Counted from the stretch's first letter, positions 13,501-24,158 are shown. The stretch: DNA of 64,000 nucleotides from Eudorina sp. 2006-703-Eu-15 (GCA_003117195.1 BDSI01000173.1:62001-126000), one strand, 5' to 3'. The notes: generated by a model not told the origin, from the sequence alone. Made by a program: numbers and translations.

Positions 13501-14633
13501 CGCCGGCCGCCCCCAAGGCAGCCGCAGCGAGACCCCAGGCGGTGGCCTCGACGGCGGCGGCACCCGCGCCGACCCCGGCGGCACCCAGCACCGGCGGCGG
13601 CCTGGGTCGCACGGCCACGCTGGTGGTGGCTCTGGGCGCCGGCGTGGGCGGCTGCGTCTGGCTGGTGCTGCTGGTGGTGCTGGGCGTGGTATGGCAGCGG
13701 CGCCGAAGGCCCCTGGGGAGGAGGTCCCAGGTGCAAGTGCAGGTGCCGTCAGCCGCCCCGACGTCGACAGGTACGCCAGTTACGGCGTGGGAGGCGCCTC
13801 CTGCACGGCAGGGCAGCGGCACGGAGCCGCCCACGGCGGCGGCAGCGGCGGCTCCGCCGCCGCCTGTCGAAGTTACGGGGCCCGCCGGGTCGCCTCAGCT
13901 GGCAGCGCCCACAGCTGTGTCGGCTGCAGCTGAGCCACCGGGACCGGAGCTGCCGGGTGCGATGGCTTTGACCGCGGCGCAGCCAGAATCTGCGGCCGCG
14001 CCACAAATCTTATCCGCGGAAGCCATCGCGGCGGCTGCGGCTGTTGTCACGACGGAGACTGTCGTCACATCCCCCACCGCCGTCGCCGCATCGCCAGGAG
14101 GCGGCGGAAACACCCGTGGCAGCAGCAGAAGCGCCAGCAGAAGCAGCAGCCTGAACGTCCGGGCCGCCGCGGCGCTCTCGGCGGGTGGGGCCCCAGTGCA
14201 GCTGCCGCCGCTGCAACCACCGCCGTCGCCGCCGCCGCCGCCGCTGGACATACCGCCGCTGGTGACCTCACCGTCAGCGGCGCCGTCACCGTCAATGACG
14301 ACGACCTCGCCGCTCCTGGGCAGCCGCTCATCCGCCCCGAGTGAGTCCCTTATGACGGCCGTGACGCCGGGGCCGCTTTCCGTGCTGCCGTCGCCGGCGT
14401 CGCGGCCCCTTCGGCTCGCCCCGCTGCGCGCCGGCGCCACCACGACGCGCGCACCGGGATCGGCGGCGGCGGCGGCGGCTTCGCCCGCCGTCGACAGGCT
14501 CCTGGTCGACGCTCAGGATGTAGTTGGGCCGGTCCCCGACCGACCCCTGGGTCAGTGGCGTCAGGACGGACCGCCGGCCGCAATGCTGCCGGGTCTGACT
14601 GAGGAGGCGCAGCAGCAGGGCCTGGGGGCTTAG
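298..14633 (+). CDS. Gene A: membrane-anchored M43-type zinc metalloprotease with SRCR-like insert (5' end outside window)
   Basis: Twenty-four exons are supported: 298-437, 681-1586, 2144-2268, 2588-2683, 2992-3185, 3942-3965, 4337-4722, 5177-5271, 5817-5896, 6393-6523, 7132-7226, 7604-7689, 8447-8665, 9061-9182, 9525-9650, 10427-10559, 10757-10853, 10997-11120, 11174-11244, 11480-11562, 11711-11871, 12365-12475, 12884-13016 and 13417-14633. All introns are GT-AG and phases agree with genes B-D. The spliced frame stays open for 1650 codons and stops at TAG 14631. Signal-peptide and second exons like those of B-D are not found in 1-297, so they must lie upstream. The product should be a type I membrane protease: prodomain, M43-like catalytic domain, two FN2-like modules, a short Pro-rich stalk, SEA-like module, SRCR-like and Cys-rich insert, second SEA-like module, transmembrane helix and a long tail. 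Substrate is unknown; extracellular-matrix or surface glycoproteins are inferred. Exons 17-20 have no counterpart in B or C and are the least certain. Confidence 0.85.
3831..3878. repeat. CCCTCCCTCCCG minisatellite
   Basis: About four copies of a 12-bp pyrimidine-only unit lie inside the A-specific intron 3186-3941, some 60 bp upstream of its acceptor. The tract could act as an extended polypyrimidine tract. Confidence 0.8.
4203..4260. repeat. 29-bp direct duplication in a gene A intron
   Basis: Two copies of a unit containing GTGGGGCCGTGTCACTCACTA lie in tandem in the intron 3966-4336. Confidence 0.7.
5177..5896 (+). other. Gene A coding exons 5177-5271 and 5817-5896: first FN2-like module
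   Basis: The first exon encodes GCACKAAW then YSYC; the second encodes CEV, CAVC and CLASC. The spacing C-x-C-x3-W, Y-x-C and a Cys just after the intron matches the modules of B-D and resembles kringle/fibronectin type II folds. The intron interrupts the codon that is Trp (TG|G) in the paralogs; here it is TT|C, so Phe replaces the conserved Trp. Confidence 0.78.
5727..5787. repeat. GCCGTGCCCTAATCCCC tandem repeat
   Basis: About three and a half copies of a 17-bp unit, one with a 3-bp insertion, lie just before the acceptor of the exon at 5817. Confidence 0.75.
6151..6211. repeat. 22-bp duplicated unit in a gene A intron
   Basis: Two copies of a unit containing AGACAGACCAACAGGTTTAG are separated by about 16 bases. 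Confidence 0.7.
6393..6523 (+). other. Gene A coding exon: polyproline spacer between the FN2-like modules
   Basis: Forty-three codons start GTPRMCKRTL, contain two runs of six prolines, and end with a Cys two residues before the splice site. The exon has the same length (131 nt) and position as in gene D. In B and C it is 137 nt. Confidence 0.8.
7132..7689 (+). other. Gene A coding exons 7132-7226 and 7604-7689: second FN2-like module
   Basis: The exons encode GCPCRSTWLYGG, YSYC, then CQVEPSC, RC and LCG. The pattern equals the second module of B-D. The split codon is AT|C, giving Ile where the paralogs have Trp, so gene A has lost this Trp in both modules. Confidence 0.78.
7926..8162. mobile_element. 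Short non-autonomous hAT-type element (237 bp)
   Basis: The element starts CAGGGTGGCTATCTTA and ends with its exact reverse complement, a 16-bp perfect terminal inverted repeat. It is flanked by identical 8-bp copies of GCTGGCTG (7918-7925 and 8163-8170). An 8-bp target duplication and CAG..CTG ends are the hAT superfamily hallmarks. Inside, AGTATCT-type motifs recur in both orientations and may be subterminal transposase sites. It sits in the gene A intron 7690-8446 and has no coding capacity. Confidence 0.85.
8447..8665 (+). other. Gene A coding exon: short Pro-rich stalk
   Basis: About 73 codons begin GGRIRISNALRAPPPSP and continue as PPA, PAR and PPPP repeats, likely hydroxylated and O-glycosylated as in algal hydroxyproline-rich glycoproteins. 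The acceptor is a tandem CAGCAG (8444-8449), so the exon may start at 8447 or 8450. It is far shorter than the 443-codon stalk exon of B. Confidence 0.75.
9061..10559 (+). other. Gene A coding exons 9061-9182, 9525-9650, 10427-10559: first SEA-like module
   Basis: Three exons in phases 1-0-0-1 match the three juxtamembrane exons of B and C. They read as strand (SGSLVLNSSC), helix (AAAVVDSLAAVAA), strand (GLLTAAFTVFFP) and helix (AAALRSALSASVLSRWG), the order of a SEA domain. The self-cleavage motif present in B and C (GSIVV) is SGLLT here, so self-cleavage is not expected. Confidence 0.65.
9742..9835. repeat. GCAGGCAGGCACAAAGG-type minisatellite
   Basis: Imperfect copies of a unit of about 22-30 bp built from CAGGCAGG and CACAAAGGGCA lie in the intron 9651-10426. 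Confidence 0.75.
10570..10604. repeat. (CCGA)n microsatellite
   Basis: About eight and a half CCGA units begin ten bases inside the intron following the exon that ends at 10559. Related GGTC/CCGA runs occur at 28873-28902 in gene B and near 47137 in gene C, both just after donors of SEA-module exons. Confidence 0.85.
10757..11562 (+). other. Gene A-specific coding exons: SRCR-like domain followed by a small Cys-rich domain
   Basis: Exons 10757-10853, 10997-11120, 11174-11244 and 11480-11562 have matching phases (1-2-0-2-1). The first ends in GQVGLLW or LLC, like the GRVEVLW opening of scavenger receptor Cys-rich domains. The second has GFGAAEATAVCQELGF, the most diagnostic SRCR segment. The third carries TRLLRNICNYSSC, like the SSLxxC end. 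The fourth (SVQCSSGTW, GGRC) recalls a short sushi-type segment, but that is weak. No equivalent exists between the SEA-like exons and the membrane exon of B or C. SRCR domains bind proteins and glycans, so a recognition role is inferred. Confidence 0.62.
11711..13016 (+). other. Gene A coding exons 11711-11871, 12365-12475, 12884-13016: second SEA-like module
   Basis: The three exons repeat the phases and pattern of 9061-10559: GELVLTSN plus LLRDLFQALRQQLFS, then LAVLYSVQLLSGW, then a 133-nt exon with ALGSGFAARWG. The last exons of the two modules are both 133 nt. This indicates an internal duplication of the whole module within gene A, with the SRCR exons lying between the copies. Confidence 0.65.
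13262..13327. repeat. 26-bp tandem repeat in the last gene A intron
   Basis: About two and a half copies of a unit alternating CATGCTGCGCTTC and CATGCGTCGCTTC lie about 90 bp upstream of the final acceptor. Confidence 0.8.
13417..14633 (+). other. Gene A last coding exon: transmembrane helix and long cytoplasmic tail
   Basis: A Pro/Ala/Thr-rich linker is followed by a hydrophobic segment of about 28 residues at 13611-13694 (TATLVVALG to VVLGVVW), then QRRRR, which by the positive-inside rule puts the C-terminus in the cytoplasm. The tail of about 310 residues is rich in Ala, Pro and Ser, with a PPSPPPPP run, and resembles no domain I know. B and C have tails of only about 33 and 19 residues. 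An unrecognised intron within the tail is possible. Confidence 0.72.
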
Positions 14634-15512
14634 GATTGACGCTTCGCTGAAGGGTCGCGCTTTCGCGCTGTCGAGCAGCAGCTGTCTGATTCCAACGGCT
14701 GCGCTCCGGATTACGATGCGCGACTATGATCATAATACTTGGTCGTTGCTGAAGATGCGCTTGATTCTGCGGCGGTCACCTCAGCACGCCAACAGTCGCT
14801 GTGAACAAACGCGGTTTCCTTAATTTGATTGGCGATACCAATACCATACCTCTCATGATATCTCTTACACGCTTAGTATTCGGCGTCGTTGTTGTGAGAG
14901 GGTTTTACTGTTTTGGGGAGGGCTTTGGAGGGCTTCATTCCTTCAACGAAGAAAACATACCTGCTACGGTGCACCGCACCATATGACGAGCGCTGCACGA
15001 TTATACTTCTTGCTTACGTTGTTGGTTGTCTTCTTGTTGGCACCTCTTCTTTTCTGGACGGGGCGGGGACGAGCGGCCCATCCCTGTGTGCCTGCCTTTG
15101 CGTGCGCGCTGCGCCTGCTCTTTCTATATGTTGCACAAATGAGGATTTCTTCTATATATTGCACTTCTGGATTTACAGATACCTATGCTATGCCCATTGG
15201 ATGCACGGGTATGAAGGGGGGACGCAAGCAGGGGCCGACCGCGCGGACCCCAGTCGATTGGGCCAAGGGCTTACGGACGGGGCATTCCGCGCACTGTCGT
15301 TTCTGCATATTTACAGATGTCATGGATCACTTGCATAGATACGAACGGCACGGCTAGAGTGCATAGCTTGCATGTCCTGCATACCTTGCATAGCCGGCAT
15401 ATCCTATATTAGACAATAGATCGTCCTTTCCCTTGAGGAGTGATAAACTGGTTGAACGAAGCTACGGCACCCAGCCTGGACACCACAACGCGCTGCCACC
15501 CACACGTTCACG

Positions 15513-15562
15513 TCGCGTCCGTCGCGTCTATCGTGTCCCGTCGCGTCCGTCACGTCTGTCTT
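15513..15562. repeat. CGTCGCGTC-type short tandem repeat
   Basis: Five imperfect units of CGTC(G/A)CGTC and CGTGTC lie in the A-B spacer. Confidence 0.6.
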
Positions 15563-16575
15563 GCCTGTCTGCAACATGGAAAGCAAGCAGAAAACCTGCA
15601 TGCTGCGACTCGCGCTGCGTTAAAAAAAACATGTTCCACGTGCCGTGTCCCCTACAAGTCCGTTCCTTGTAGGGCACCGGACGGGACGCGCATACCGCCG
15701 TCCACCCAGTCCGTCTTGCTCCCCCGGGGCAACATTAATACTGGCTGGTCTCCGCCGTGTGCGTGTCAAGTACTAGATCAGGCATTCATTATTGCCGTAC
15801 TCAGCTGCCTACGATGCGCGCGCTGTCGTATCGCTGCAGTTGCAGCAGAACGACGTTGCAGCGGCGGGGAAGGAGGATATCGGAGGTTAGTTTGCACCTG
15901 CACGGAAATGCCCTGCTGGGGTTGCCGCGGCGCGGGTGCGTTTCCGCGGACCCCCATCTGCCATCCTTGTTCGTTCGCGGGTCACCGCCGGGGGGTGTTG
16001 AGTCGTGGTGCGTTACAGCGACTGACAGTCTGATACCCTCTGTCCAGGCTCCGGGGCCGCCTTCGGTGTGGGGCACAGCGTTCATAGCCAGCATAGCTGT
16101 GAGTTGGGGGCCTCCCGGCTGCTAGCTGTATCTGCATTACTCGTTCGGTGTGTTGGGTGCGTGCTTGGCGTGCTAGCGGAGCCTCGGCGTGCTTAGGTGG
16201 AATCTCGTGCAGGCGGGCATGGTCTCGCTCCGTTGCCGCCGTGTTGTGGTGCGCTGGTGCCTCGTTGCTTGCTTACCGAGGGTCGCCGCTGGCGGGGGGC
16301 CTCGCTCTCTTGATGGGCACCGACGATCCCTGTTTTGGGGTCCGCTGTAATGCGCTTTACTTCATCATACTCTCTGTATGCTGGGTCTCCATCAGCCTCG
16401 CTCCCTATCGAGCTGACTGAAATGCAGACCACTATTACTGATGTCACACTGTCGGGCATTTGCCTTGGTATACACCGTTGATCCCTTTCCGGGGCCCGCT
16501 GTAACGTTCATTAATTTCATTTGCCGAGTTGGGGGCCGGATGCGGGGTCTGTGGCTGCGTATCTGGACATGCGAC

Positions 16576-16665
16576 AGTGGGTGAGAGCGATGGTGGAACG
16601 CCTCGACCAACTCTTTGGACACTCAAAGAGTTGGTCGAGGCGTTCCACCAGCGCTCTCACTCACT
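16576..16665. repeat. Long near-perfect hairpin
   Basis: Arm 16581-16617 and arm 16624-16660 are reverse complements over 37 nt with one mismatch, joined by a 6-nt loop. Pairing continues outward to 16576/16665 with one G-T wobble, giving a stem of about 42 bp. It lies near a boundary where composition changes to more AT-rich sequence. It may be a small-RNA precursor, a palindromic insertion footprint or an assembly fold-back; the sequence cannot decide. Confidence 0.85.
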
Positions 16666-17922
16666 AAAACGGTTCTAACCTGCGTCAAAAGCGAACCATT
16701 ACTAGAGATTCCTAATGACATGCTTGCTTGCTTTATTTTAGGATTGTGGTCACATTCAAGCAACCAAAGAGTTTCATGATGCACGCAATGACCGTTTGCT
16801 TGGGGCGGGGGCGACTGGGATGGCGGAACGTCTGTCAATCTGAACTCCGATGGGTTTGTTAATGGCTCTGGTTTCAAGAAGGGCTTTTGGTCCTAGCGGC
16901 CTGCACGCTGCCCCCATATAACTTGCACGCGCGACGCGGAAGTCTATGTAGGTAGGTTAGAGAACGCGATCACGCTCAGTCGCACTTCAAGAAATACGGC
17001 TAGGGTGGGCGGGTAGCTTACAGTCCAAAGCAGGGAAAAGGGCCGTGATGAGCGTTTTGAGAGTAACATGCGCACAACTTAACAACAACAATATGTGGAC
17101 AAATGCATTGGCAGAGTCAAGGGCAGAGCATGCCGGATGCGATAAGACCAGGGCGGACCATGAGCCCCAAAACGGCAGGGACCCGTTACAAATTTAAGCA
17201 GTTACTCCAATGAGATTACCTGTATGAGGCTGGTGATGGACTTTCGAGTCGTAAGGTATAAAAGTCAGGACGAGTTTACTAACATGGAAAGACATAGAAA
17301 CCCCATGCAGGGTCTTAACACCAATATGATCGGATACATTCCATATTTCCAACGCGTTTTCTGTCGCTGAGCTCTCACCAGCTCATGACCCCAACCAACG
17401 GCCATGTTTAGCCGAGCGAGCCATTTTAACCAAAACACCATGTCTGTTGATAGCGTTGGTTATGGGCCGTTGAGAGAAAATGCGCTCGTTGACGTGTTAT
17501 GTGCTGAGACACTTGTGCCTCAACAGACTATAAAGGTCTGAGTCATGGCTAACCCCACCACGGGGCCGTAAAGTACCTGCGGCGCCCGCACATTCGACAA
17601 AGATTTCTTTCCTATTCAATCAGTTTCAATGTCTAACTTCTGAAAGTGAATGTGATTGGGAACCGGCTGCTTCCATCGGCTTTGGTGCGTGCATGACCAC
17701 GCGACTCTTGAATGGTAACGTCCGCCAGGACTTTACGCCTAAGAGATACATAACGGGATGATTTGACCTGCTGAATCCTGTTTGCGGTGTTCCACACATT
17801 CTGATTACTATATGGCGCCGTACCAGGAAAAGTTGAAGGTCCCGAGAACATGGTTACCTGACGCATAACAGACAACTTGGTAGTTTTTGTGCCTAGTATT
17901 TCATTTTTGGTTATGCATGGCC

Positions 17923-17958
17923 TTTTTAAAGGCATTAGGCTCAACCACGCGTGTTAGG
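17923..17958 (+). promoter_or_regulatory. Conserved promoter-proximal block of gene B
   Basis: TTTTTAAA, then CATTAGGCTCA and a CGCG/GTTAGG segment, lie about 80-115 bases before the gene B start. The same order occurs before gene C at 37034-37077 in otherwise divergent upstream DNA. The TTTTTAAA could serve as a TATA-like element. Confidence 0.45.
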
Positions 17959-18035
17959 GAATGTATGCTGTGAGACTAGCACACAGTAGGCATTAAATGG
18001 CGCTGGCTTAATCGTTTCTCCAGTGAAGTCAAAAC

Positions 18036-18362
18036 ATGTCTGGTCTTAATATGAGGATCCTTCTTTCACTCGTACTCCTTACGGGCACGTTAGACATTTA
18101 CCAAGCCGCAAGCGATGCCGGCCTCGCGGGTAACATACCTGTGATCAACTCCACCTGACACATCACATCGTTGACTGGTTTTGTTCTTTTGTGAACGCAG
18201 GCCCGACGCTGCTGGCCGCAACGCAGCGCCCGTTCTTCGCCGTCCAGAACACCATAGTGGCTAGCAGCTCGGACATCCAAATCCTGTATGAACAGGCCGC
18301 AAACGTGTCCGCAATCGCCTACCTGCTATTCGGAGCCGCGCAGCCCCTGGCGACAACCGTGG
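18036..18362 (+). other. Gene B coding exons 1-2: signal peptide and N-terminal segment
   Basis: Exon 1 gives [19 protein letters not shown], a typical secretory signal with a hydrophobic core after Arg. Exon 2 encodes [13 protein letters not shown] and [16 protein letters not shown], a helical segment conserved in C and recognisable in D. Confidence 0.88.
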
Positions 18363-21300
18363 GTGCGTGCGGCGCGCGCAAGCGAACCGGGACCCGAGTC
18401 TCGGACAGCATTCGCGTAGGCAACGTGACGACATACGACTTCTAGACGACACCGATTCCTGGACGCAGCGTGATGATTTAGGACGTGCGAACGGCACTTG
18501 CCCACAGCCGCGAGCTTATATACGGGCACTTGCCACATACGCCGTGGACTACCTGTTTGTTTCATTCAGCAGACGTGATCTTCACCTATACGTTCTCCCA
18601 ACACGTCAAACACATGCGACGCGCACGCGCAAAAGGCAGCCATGCATGCCTGCCCATGCCGCCAGATCTAACTCCTGACGTGCGTTGACAGAGGCCACGC
18701 TCTATCTGCCCTTGTTACTGTGATCGGGCGATATATATCTTGAACAGACGACATGCGCTTCGTTGGACTGCAGGATCCTCGAACTTCTTCTTGCCTTACT
18801 TGACCCCCGACATCTTGCGGCTGTATGCGTCGAGGCCGGAGCGCTGTTCAGCCCCCGTTGTCAGCCAGCTGTACGTACTCTCGTGGAGTCTGTACGGCGC
18901 GTCTCCCACCCTCAAGGTGCGTCACGCACGCTGGCCGAACGGACGCGAGCTGCCATGCAGCCGCCGCCCCTCGTCAGTGGCCCTGATCCCGCGTGTCGGC
19001 TGGGTCCGTGTAGTAGGTGTCGTACAACGGTCGGCACTACACCTCAAATACGGTGCGAAGCACTGTCCCAGCATCTCGAGAAGCCTTTGCCAGCTCTCAC
19101 CTACTAGAGTCCGCCAGTGCTGGTTCGGGGCCCTTGCCTGCTTCGGTGTTCAGGAATCTGCTTCGGAGAGCACTGCACGCCGACTGGAAAGCACAGTTTG
19201 CAGCTTACAAAACCCAGTGCGAGCGCCTTCACGTCGTGCCCATTGCATCGACGCACGGCTTGTCCCTTGCTCCCGCCACCCTCCTCGCCCCGTCAGGGCT
19301 GCCACTTCGATCTGTACACGGCCCTGGGCGCCACTTTCACTTGGGTCAGCCAAAACGTAGCCAGCAGGGCCCAGTTTGTGGATGGACTGCCGGAGGCCAC
19401 CATCATGTGGCCCGACCTGCCGGATCTGTCCTCCAAGATGGCCCTGACGACGGCGGTCAAGAGCGCGCTGTCAGAAGACGACGGTGGCAGCCTCCGATCG
19501 ATAGGACACCTCCTGAATGTCAGCTGTGGGCTCGCGGCGGAGGACTTTGCCGCCCTTGCACCCACCATCGTGGACGCGTTGATAAAGCTCCACGCTGACT
19601 TGCCCTTGCTTCAAGACATCGCAATTGCGCTGCGCGCTGCGCATTTCGACGCTGAAGAAAACAGTGATGAGACAATGCTGCTGCCGCAGCCGTACAACCG
19701 CCGCCGGATGCGGCGCCGTCATGCGCTGGACACGACGGCAGAGGCGAAGGCGATTGCTGTCCGCCTCAGTGCCGAAGAGCGCATCGCCCGACGGAACCTG
19801 CAGTCCGGCTACACGTACATCATGCCACCCAACACGTTCACAGTCCAGGGGCCAGCGAGGATGCCAGCCCTTCTGGTGCCCCTTGTGTTCAACGTCTTCC
19901 TGTACACCGACACAAACGGGGCCACTGGGCCGGCGAATTACGACCAGGCCCCGGCGTACCTGGACCGCATAGTCAGCCAGCTGAACCGCTTGTCAAAGCC
20001 GACGAACATCCAGTTTTTCATTAAGGTAAGGGCTGAGGAGGCAGACAGGAGACAGGGGGGCGTTCGAAGGTGCATGGCTGCAAGCAAGGGGTGGATGGTG
20101 GAAGCAGGAGTCATGGCTGGAAGGAGCTTCGTGGCGGGAAGGGGCGGAGGAAGGTGCATAGGTGCACGGGGCGGATGGAGCGAGGGCCTGGTAGGGGTGG
20201 AGATACACAGCAGGCCCGTCCAGTCCTTAACGGGTTGCTCGGGGGCACGGTCACGGTCACGGTCACGGTCATGGTAGGTGTGAGGGCTGAGGGGCGTGTA
20301 TGTGGCGTTGCACCTCGCGCCCAAAAGAGGCACGCACCAGCAGGGCTGCGTGCGCCTGCTGCCTGCCTCATCCTATATCTAAAACTCATCTGCTGCTGCT
20401 GCATCTAGATCTGTCCGTGTTCTTCTTGCGGTATGCCGTCCCGATGTAGTTGTGCTAGCACCTAGCACCTAGCTCAACTCTGAACTACACCGGAGCGCGC
20501 GCTGCGCCCCACCTAGCTACCCCACCAGGACTGAGCGTCATCCCGGCCCCCGCCCTCGCCCCCTGTCCGCCGACCGATCGAGCGCTCCCCCCCCACAGGA
20601 GGTGAAGAACAGCGCGACGCAGTACCCCAAGCTGCTGATATCGAGCCGAAGCGCATGGCTCAACCTGCCGTTCTGCTCGGGAACCAACTGTTTCGACGAC
20701 GAGTCATTCTTGCAAGCGTAGGTGTTGCCCGCCGGCTTCTGACGCCCACAGCAGGGTGCAGCGGGCAGGGTTTGCCTACGATGCAGTACGGGATTGGGGG
20801 GATGGAGATGTGAAAACGTAGTCGTGAGGATTTCCTGACCAGGAATGCCCTTACGTCTGTATGTGCCCTCGCCCTATGCTAGCTATAGGATGCTGTGTTT
20901 CCTCGGCCCTAGAGGGTTCACTGCTCGCTGCATGTCGCCCACACGGCCGTCCGTCGGCCTCTGCTTCCCGTCCTCCCGTGCGTGTGCAGGTTCTTGACGG
21001 ACTGGCCTCGCAGCCTCAATATCATGGTGGCGGCGGACACCACGGCCGGGCAGAGCACCCTAGGCTACGCGTATGTGCCATCGTAAGTCGGTGTATATAG
21101 TTTTAATCGTTGGAGGGCAATACAGGGCACGTTGTATATCTCTGCATCGGATGATGACCGGCAAAAGGCAAGTATGTGGATTGATGATGTACGGCGGACG
21201 TACGGAGCCCCAAACTGCATACCGGTCGGCGCCGTATGAACGACCTCGTCAAGTACCCAGTTAACAGGGGACAGGGGGACAGGGGTCAGCGAGGGCGGGG

Positions 21301-24098
21301 GAAAGGGTGAAAGGCAGGGCGGCAGCGAGGGGGCCAGGGGGAAACGGGAGCCGGGGGAAAGGGGGCCAGGGAAAGGGAACCCCCCTGTCAGTCACTCAAT
21401 GCTGCACAGCGCGGCGCTCCTCCTCGACGGAGAGATAGACCTGTTAATTAACTTGTACAAATTCAAAGTCTGACCGCTTCGACAGCCCTTTCTTTGCGTA
21501 ATGAGGCGCGGGTCTGTAACTGGATGGTTCGGTTTTAGTACGTTCTTATGTATGTGTCCGTTTTTCCAGCAGGCTTGGATGCTTTGTTTGATTAACATTA
21601 TACCGCCGTGCGGCAATCAATCTCGGATAAACCGACTGGATGACGGTGAGATATATGCATGGCTGATACGTGCCCGCCCTGCACGCACGACTGTCCTGCA
21701 GATCCGATCGGAAGCCGACCAACGGCATCATCTTCGTCACCTGGGACACGGTCTCCACCAGCGGCTATAACTCGCCATCGCAGTACAACGACGGTGCTAT
21801 GACGCTGCTGCACGAGATCTTCCACCACCTGGGCCTGCACCACACCTTTGGCCCCAAGTCAGCGTACTCGTGTAGCGACGACGACTATGTCATTGACACC
21901 CCCATGTCCCTTGGTGAGCTGATGCATGCGGTTGCGTGCGTGGATGGATGCTTGCTGCGTGGCAAGCAGTGCGGGGTGCGACACGCTGGTCCGTCCCTGG
22001 AACGCTTCGTCGGATAACCGCGGGTTGCAAGCAAGGGCCAGCAGGGAAGCAATGGACCCACCATCGATCTGCCCTGGCGGTATAAAACTGTGGAAACTAG
22101 CGGAGTGTGCCTGACGGCGTCCGTGGGATTTCGCATACCTCTCCATCCGTGAGAGCAGACGGAGCCCACCCCGGTTCCATTGGCCCTCAGCGCCCGACAG
22201 GACGTCCTCCTGCCTTGTACATACATACATCCGCATACATGCTGAGCGTGTCGTACCTCCTCCTTCCCGTGATGGACTCGCTGGCGCCGATCTGTGCAGG
22301 GCCCGCCTGGTACTACAACTCGGTCTACACCACCGCCCAAGCCTACTGCCTGCAGCTCTTTTGGGTGCAGTACGGCGGCAAATGGGATGCCGTGTACGAC
22401 GCGAGGGCTTCGGGGCTGGGCATCCCAGAGGCGGACATGAACGCCTGGGCGAAGTCGTGCCCCACCAAGGCCGGGTACGACGAACTGGGCAACTACATGA
22501 CGTACAACACGCCCGTTTGTATCGCGACACTGGGGCACTTCACCGCCGGGCAGGCGCAGCGTGCGCACTACTTCACGGCGGAAATGCACCCCATCATGTA
22601 CGCCTGGGGGCAGTACTACGCGCAGTACTCAGCGCCGCCGCCGCTTGCCTCCCCCCCACCCGAGCCCTACACTGATATCTGCAAGGTAAGCAAGCCGCCG
22701 CGCTCATCCTTTAGTTCTAATTCGTGAATCGTGATCCCTCGTATGTCTTGGCTTCCACGCCTGCCAGGCCGCCAGTCAGGTAAAGCGCAACACGACTTGG
22801 ATGTTTATTTCCACGCTTCGTTGAGCGTATTCTGTTAATTCGCCTGCTGCCTTGCGCCAACGCATCGAGCTAGCCCTGACGAGTTTCTACGTATGGACTT
22901 CTAAACACAGCAGTCAGCAGCAGGTGTGAGCATCCCTTTGTCGTACAGTGCGGCATCTCTAGCTTGCTTGTCCGTAATAAATCGCTTTCGTTCTCCGTCC
23001 CTTGAGCTCCTGCGTGCCTGCTTGCCTCATTTGGCGTCCCGCCGCCTCACTCACTCAGGCGACGTCTTCAGGCTGCGCTTGCAAAGCCAGCTGGAACTAC
23101 TATGGCACGTCTTACTCGTACTGCGGCCAGATATCGGCCTCGTCGAATCGACTCTGGTGAGACAGATAGACATCTAGCCGTCAAACCTAGCGGTCACTGA
23201 CATACACCTAGCGGGCACAGCTATCTGGCGCAACCCATGCCGCGGTGCAGATAGCCATTGTTGGTTGCGACGCTACGGGCTGCACGCAGGTCAGTCGTCG
23301 TTGCTAATAAATTACGAACAGCAGAACGTTGAGAAGGGAAGATATGGGTCAATACTGTACGTAGTTGCTGCTGTCCGCCCACAACATGAATCACAATCCG
23401 CTGCCAACGCACCCCCGTGCGTCCCCGCACATACACACCACCGTTTTCCATAGTGTACTGTCGCTACGCCCGTGCTTGCGCTGCGCCCTGGTGGTGGCGC
23501 GGTCGTCTTGCTTGCCTGCCATATTTGTCTTGTTGTATTGTCAATGGTAAGTAAATCGCAGGTTTTGGTAAGTATCCGGACCTGGGCGGTTATGGGTGGG
23601 CTTCTTGTTAAACACACCACACGCACCGAGCGGGTTCCTTTCCTAAACAAACACCCACCACATACACCTTCATGCCCTCACGTATCGATCGCCAGGTGCG
23701 AGGTGGTGAATGCTACGGCCTGCACGGTCTGCGGGTCCCTGTCGACGTGCATCGCCACGTGTAGCTGTAAGTAGCTAGCAACTCCGTCCATTTGCACATG
23801 TATGTAATGCAAGCGCTAATTCGCAGCGGGTGGGTAGGTGCCCCGTATATATATGTTTATGTTACCGACGACGCACGTACGTACATGTATGTCGTATGTT
23901 TCGTCGCTCTTTAACCCTACTGGCTGTGTAGCCGCAATAATGACCCTTGCCCGACCGTGTGCCTGCCTACCTGCCTGCGTGCCTGTCTGCCTGCCTGTTT
24001 GCCTGCCCAACATTGGCTGGCTTGCGCCTAAGCAGCCAGCAAGCAACCGGTTGTTTGCATGTATGTACGTATGTGACGCATTCGTTCAACCTCGATCG

Positions 24099-24158
<60 letters not shown>

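Larger units (their letters stand above)
14634..18035. other. Spacer between genes A and B
   Basis: No coding region is supported. Open frames here, such as one at 15440-16033, lack domain-like sequence or paralog support. It contains the 3' flank of A, a CGTCGCGTC repeat, two copies of a recurrent GGGGTCCGCTGTAA-type motif (16337-16351 and 16491-16505), a long hairpin (16576-16665), then a more AT-rich stretch from about 16680 to the gene B start. Confidence 0.6.

Noticed and set aside
13895..14443. Minus-strand open frame opposite the gene A tail
   Set aside because: GC-rich antisense shadow without domains or paralogs.
15440..16033. 197-codon open frame in the A-B spacer
   Set aside because: No domain, no paralog, and it crosses short tandem repeats; typical of chance open frames in GC-rich DNA.
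18051..18053. Alternative start codon of gene B at 18051
   Set aside because: In frame and possible, but 18036 gives the same distance to the signal-peptide core as gene C.
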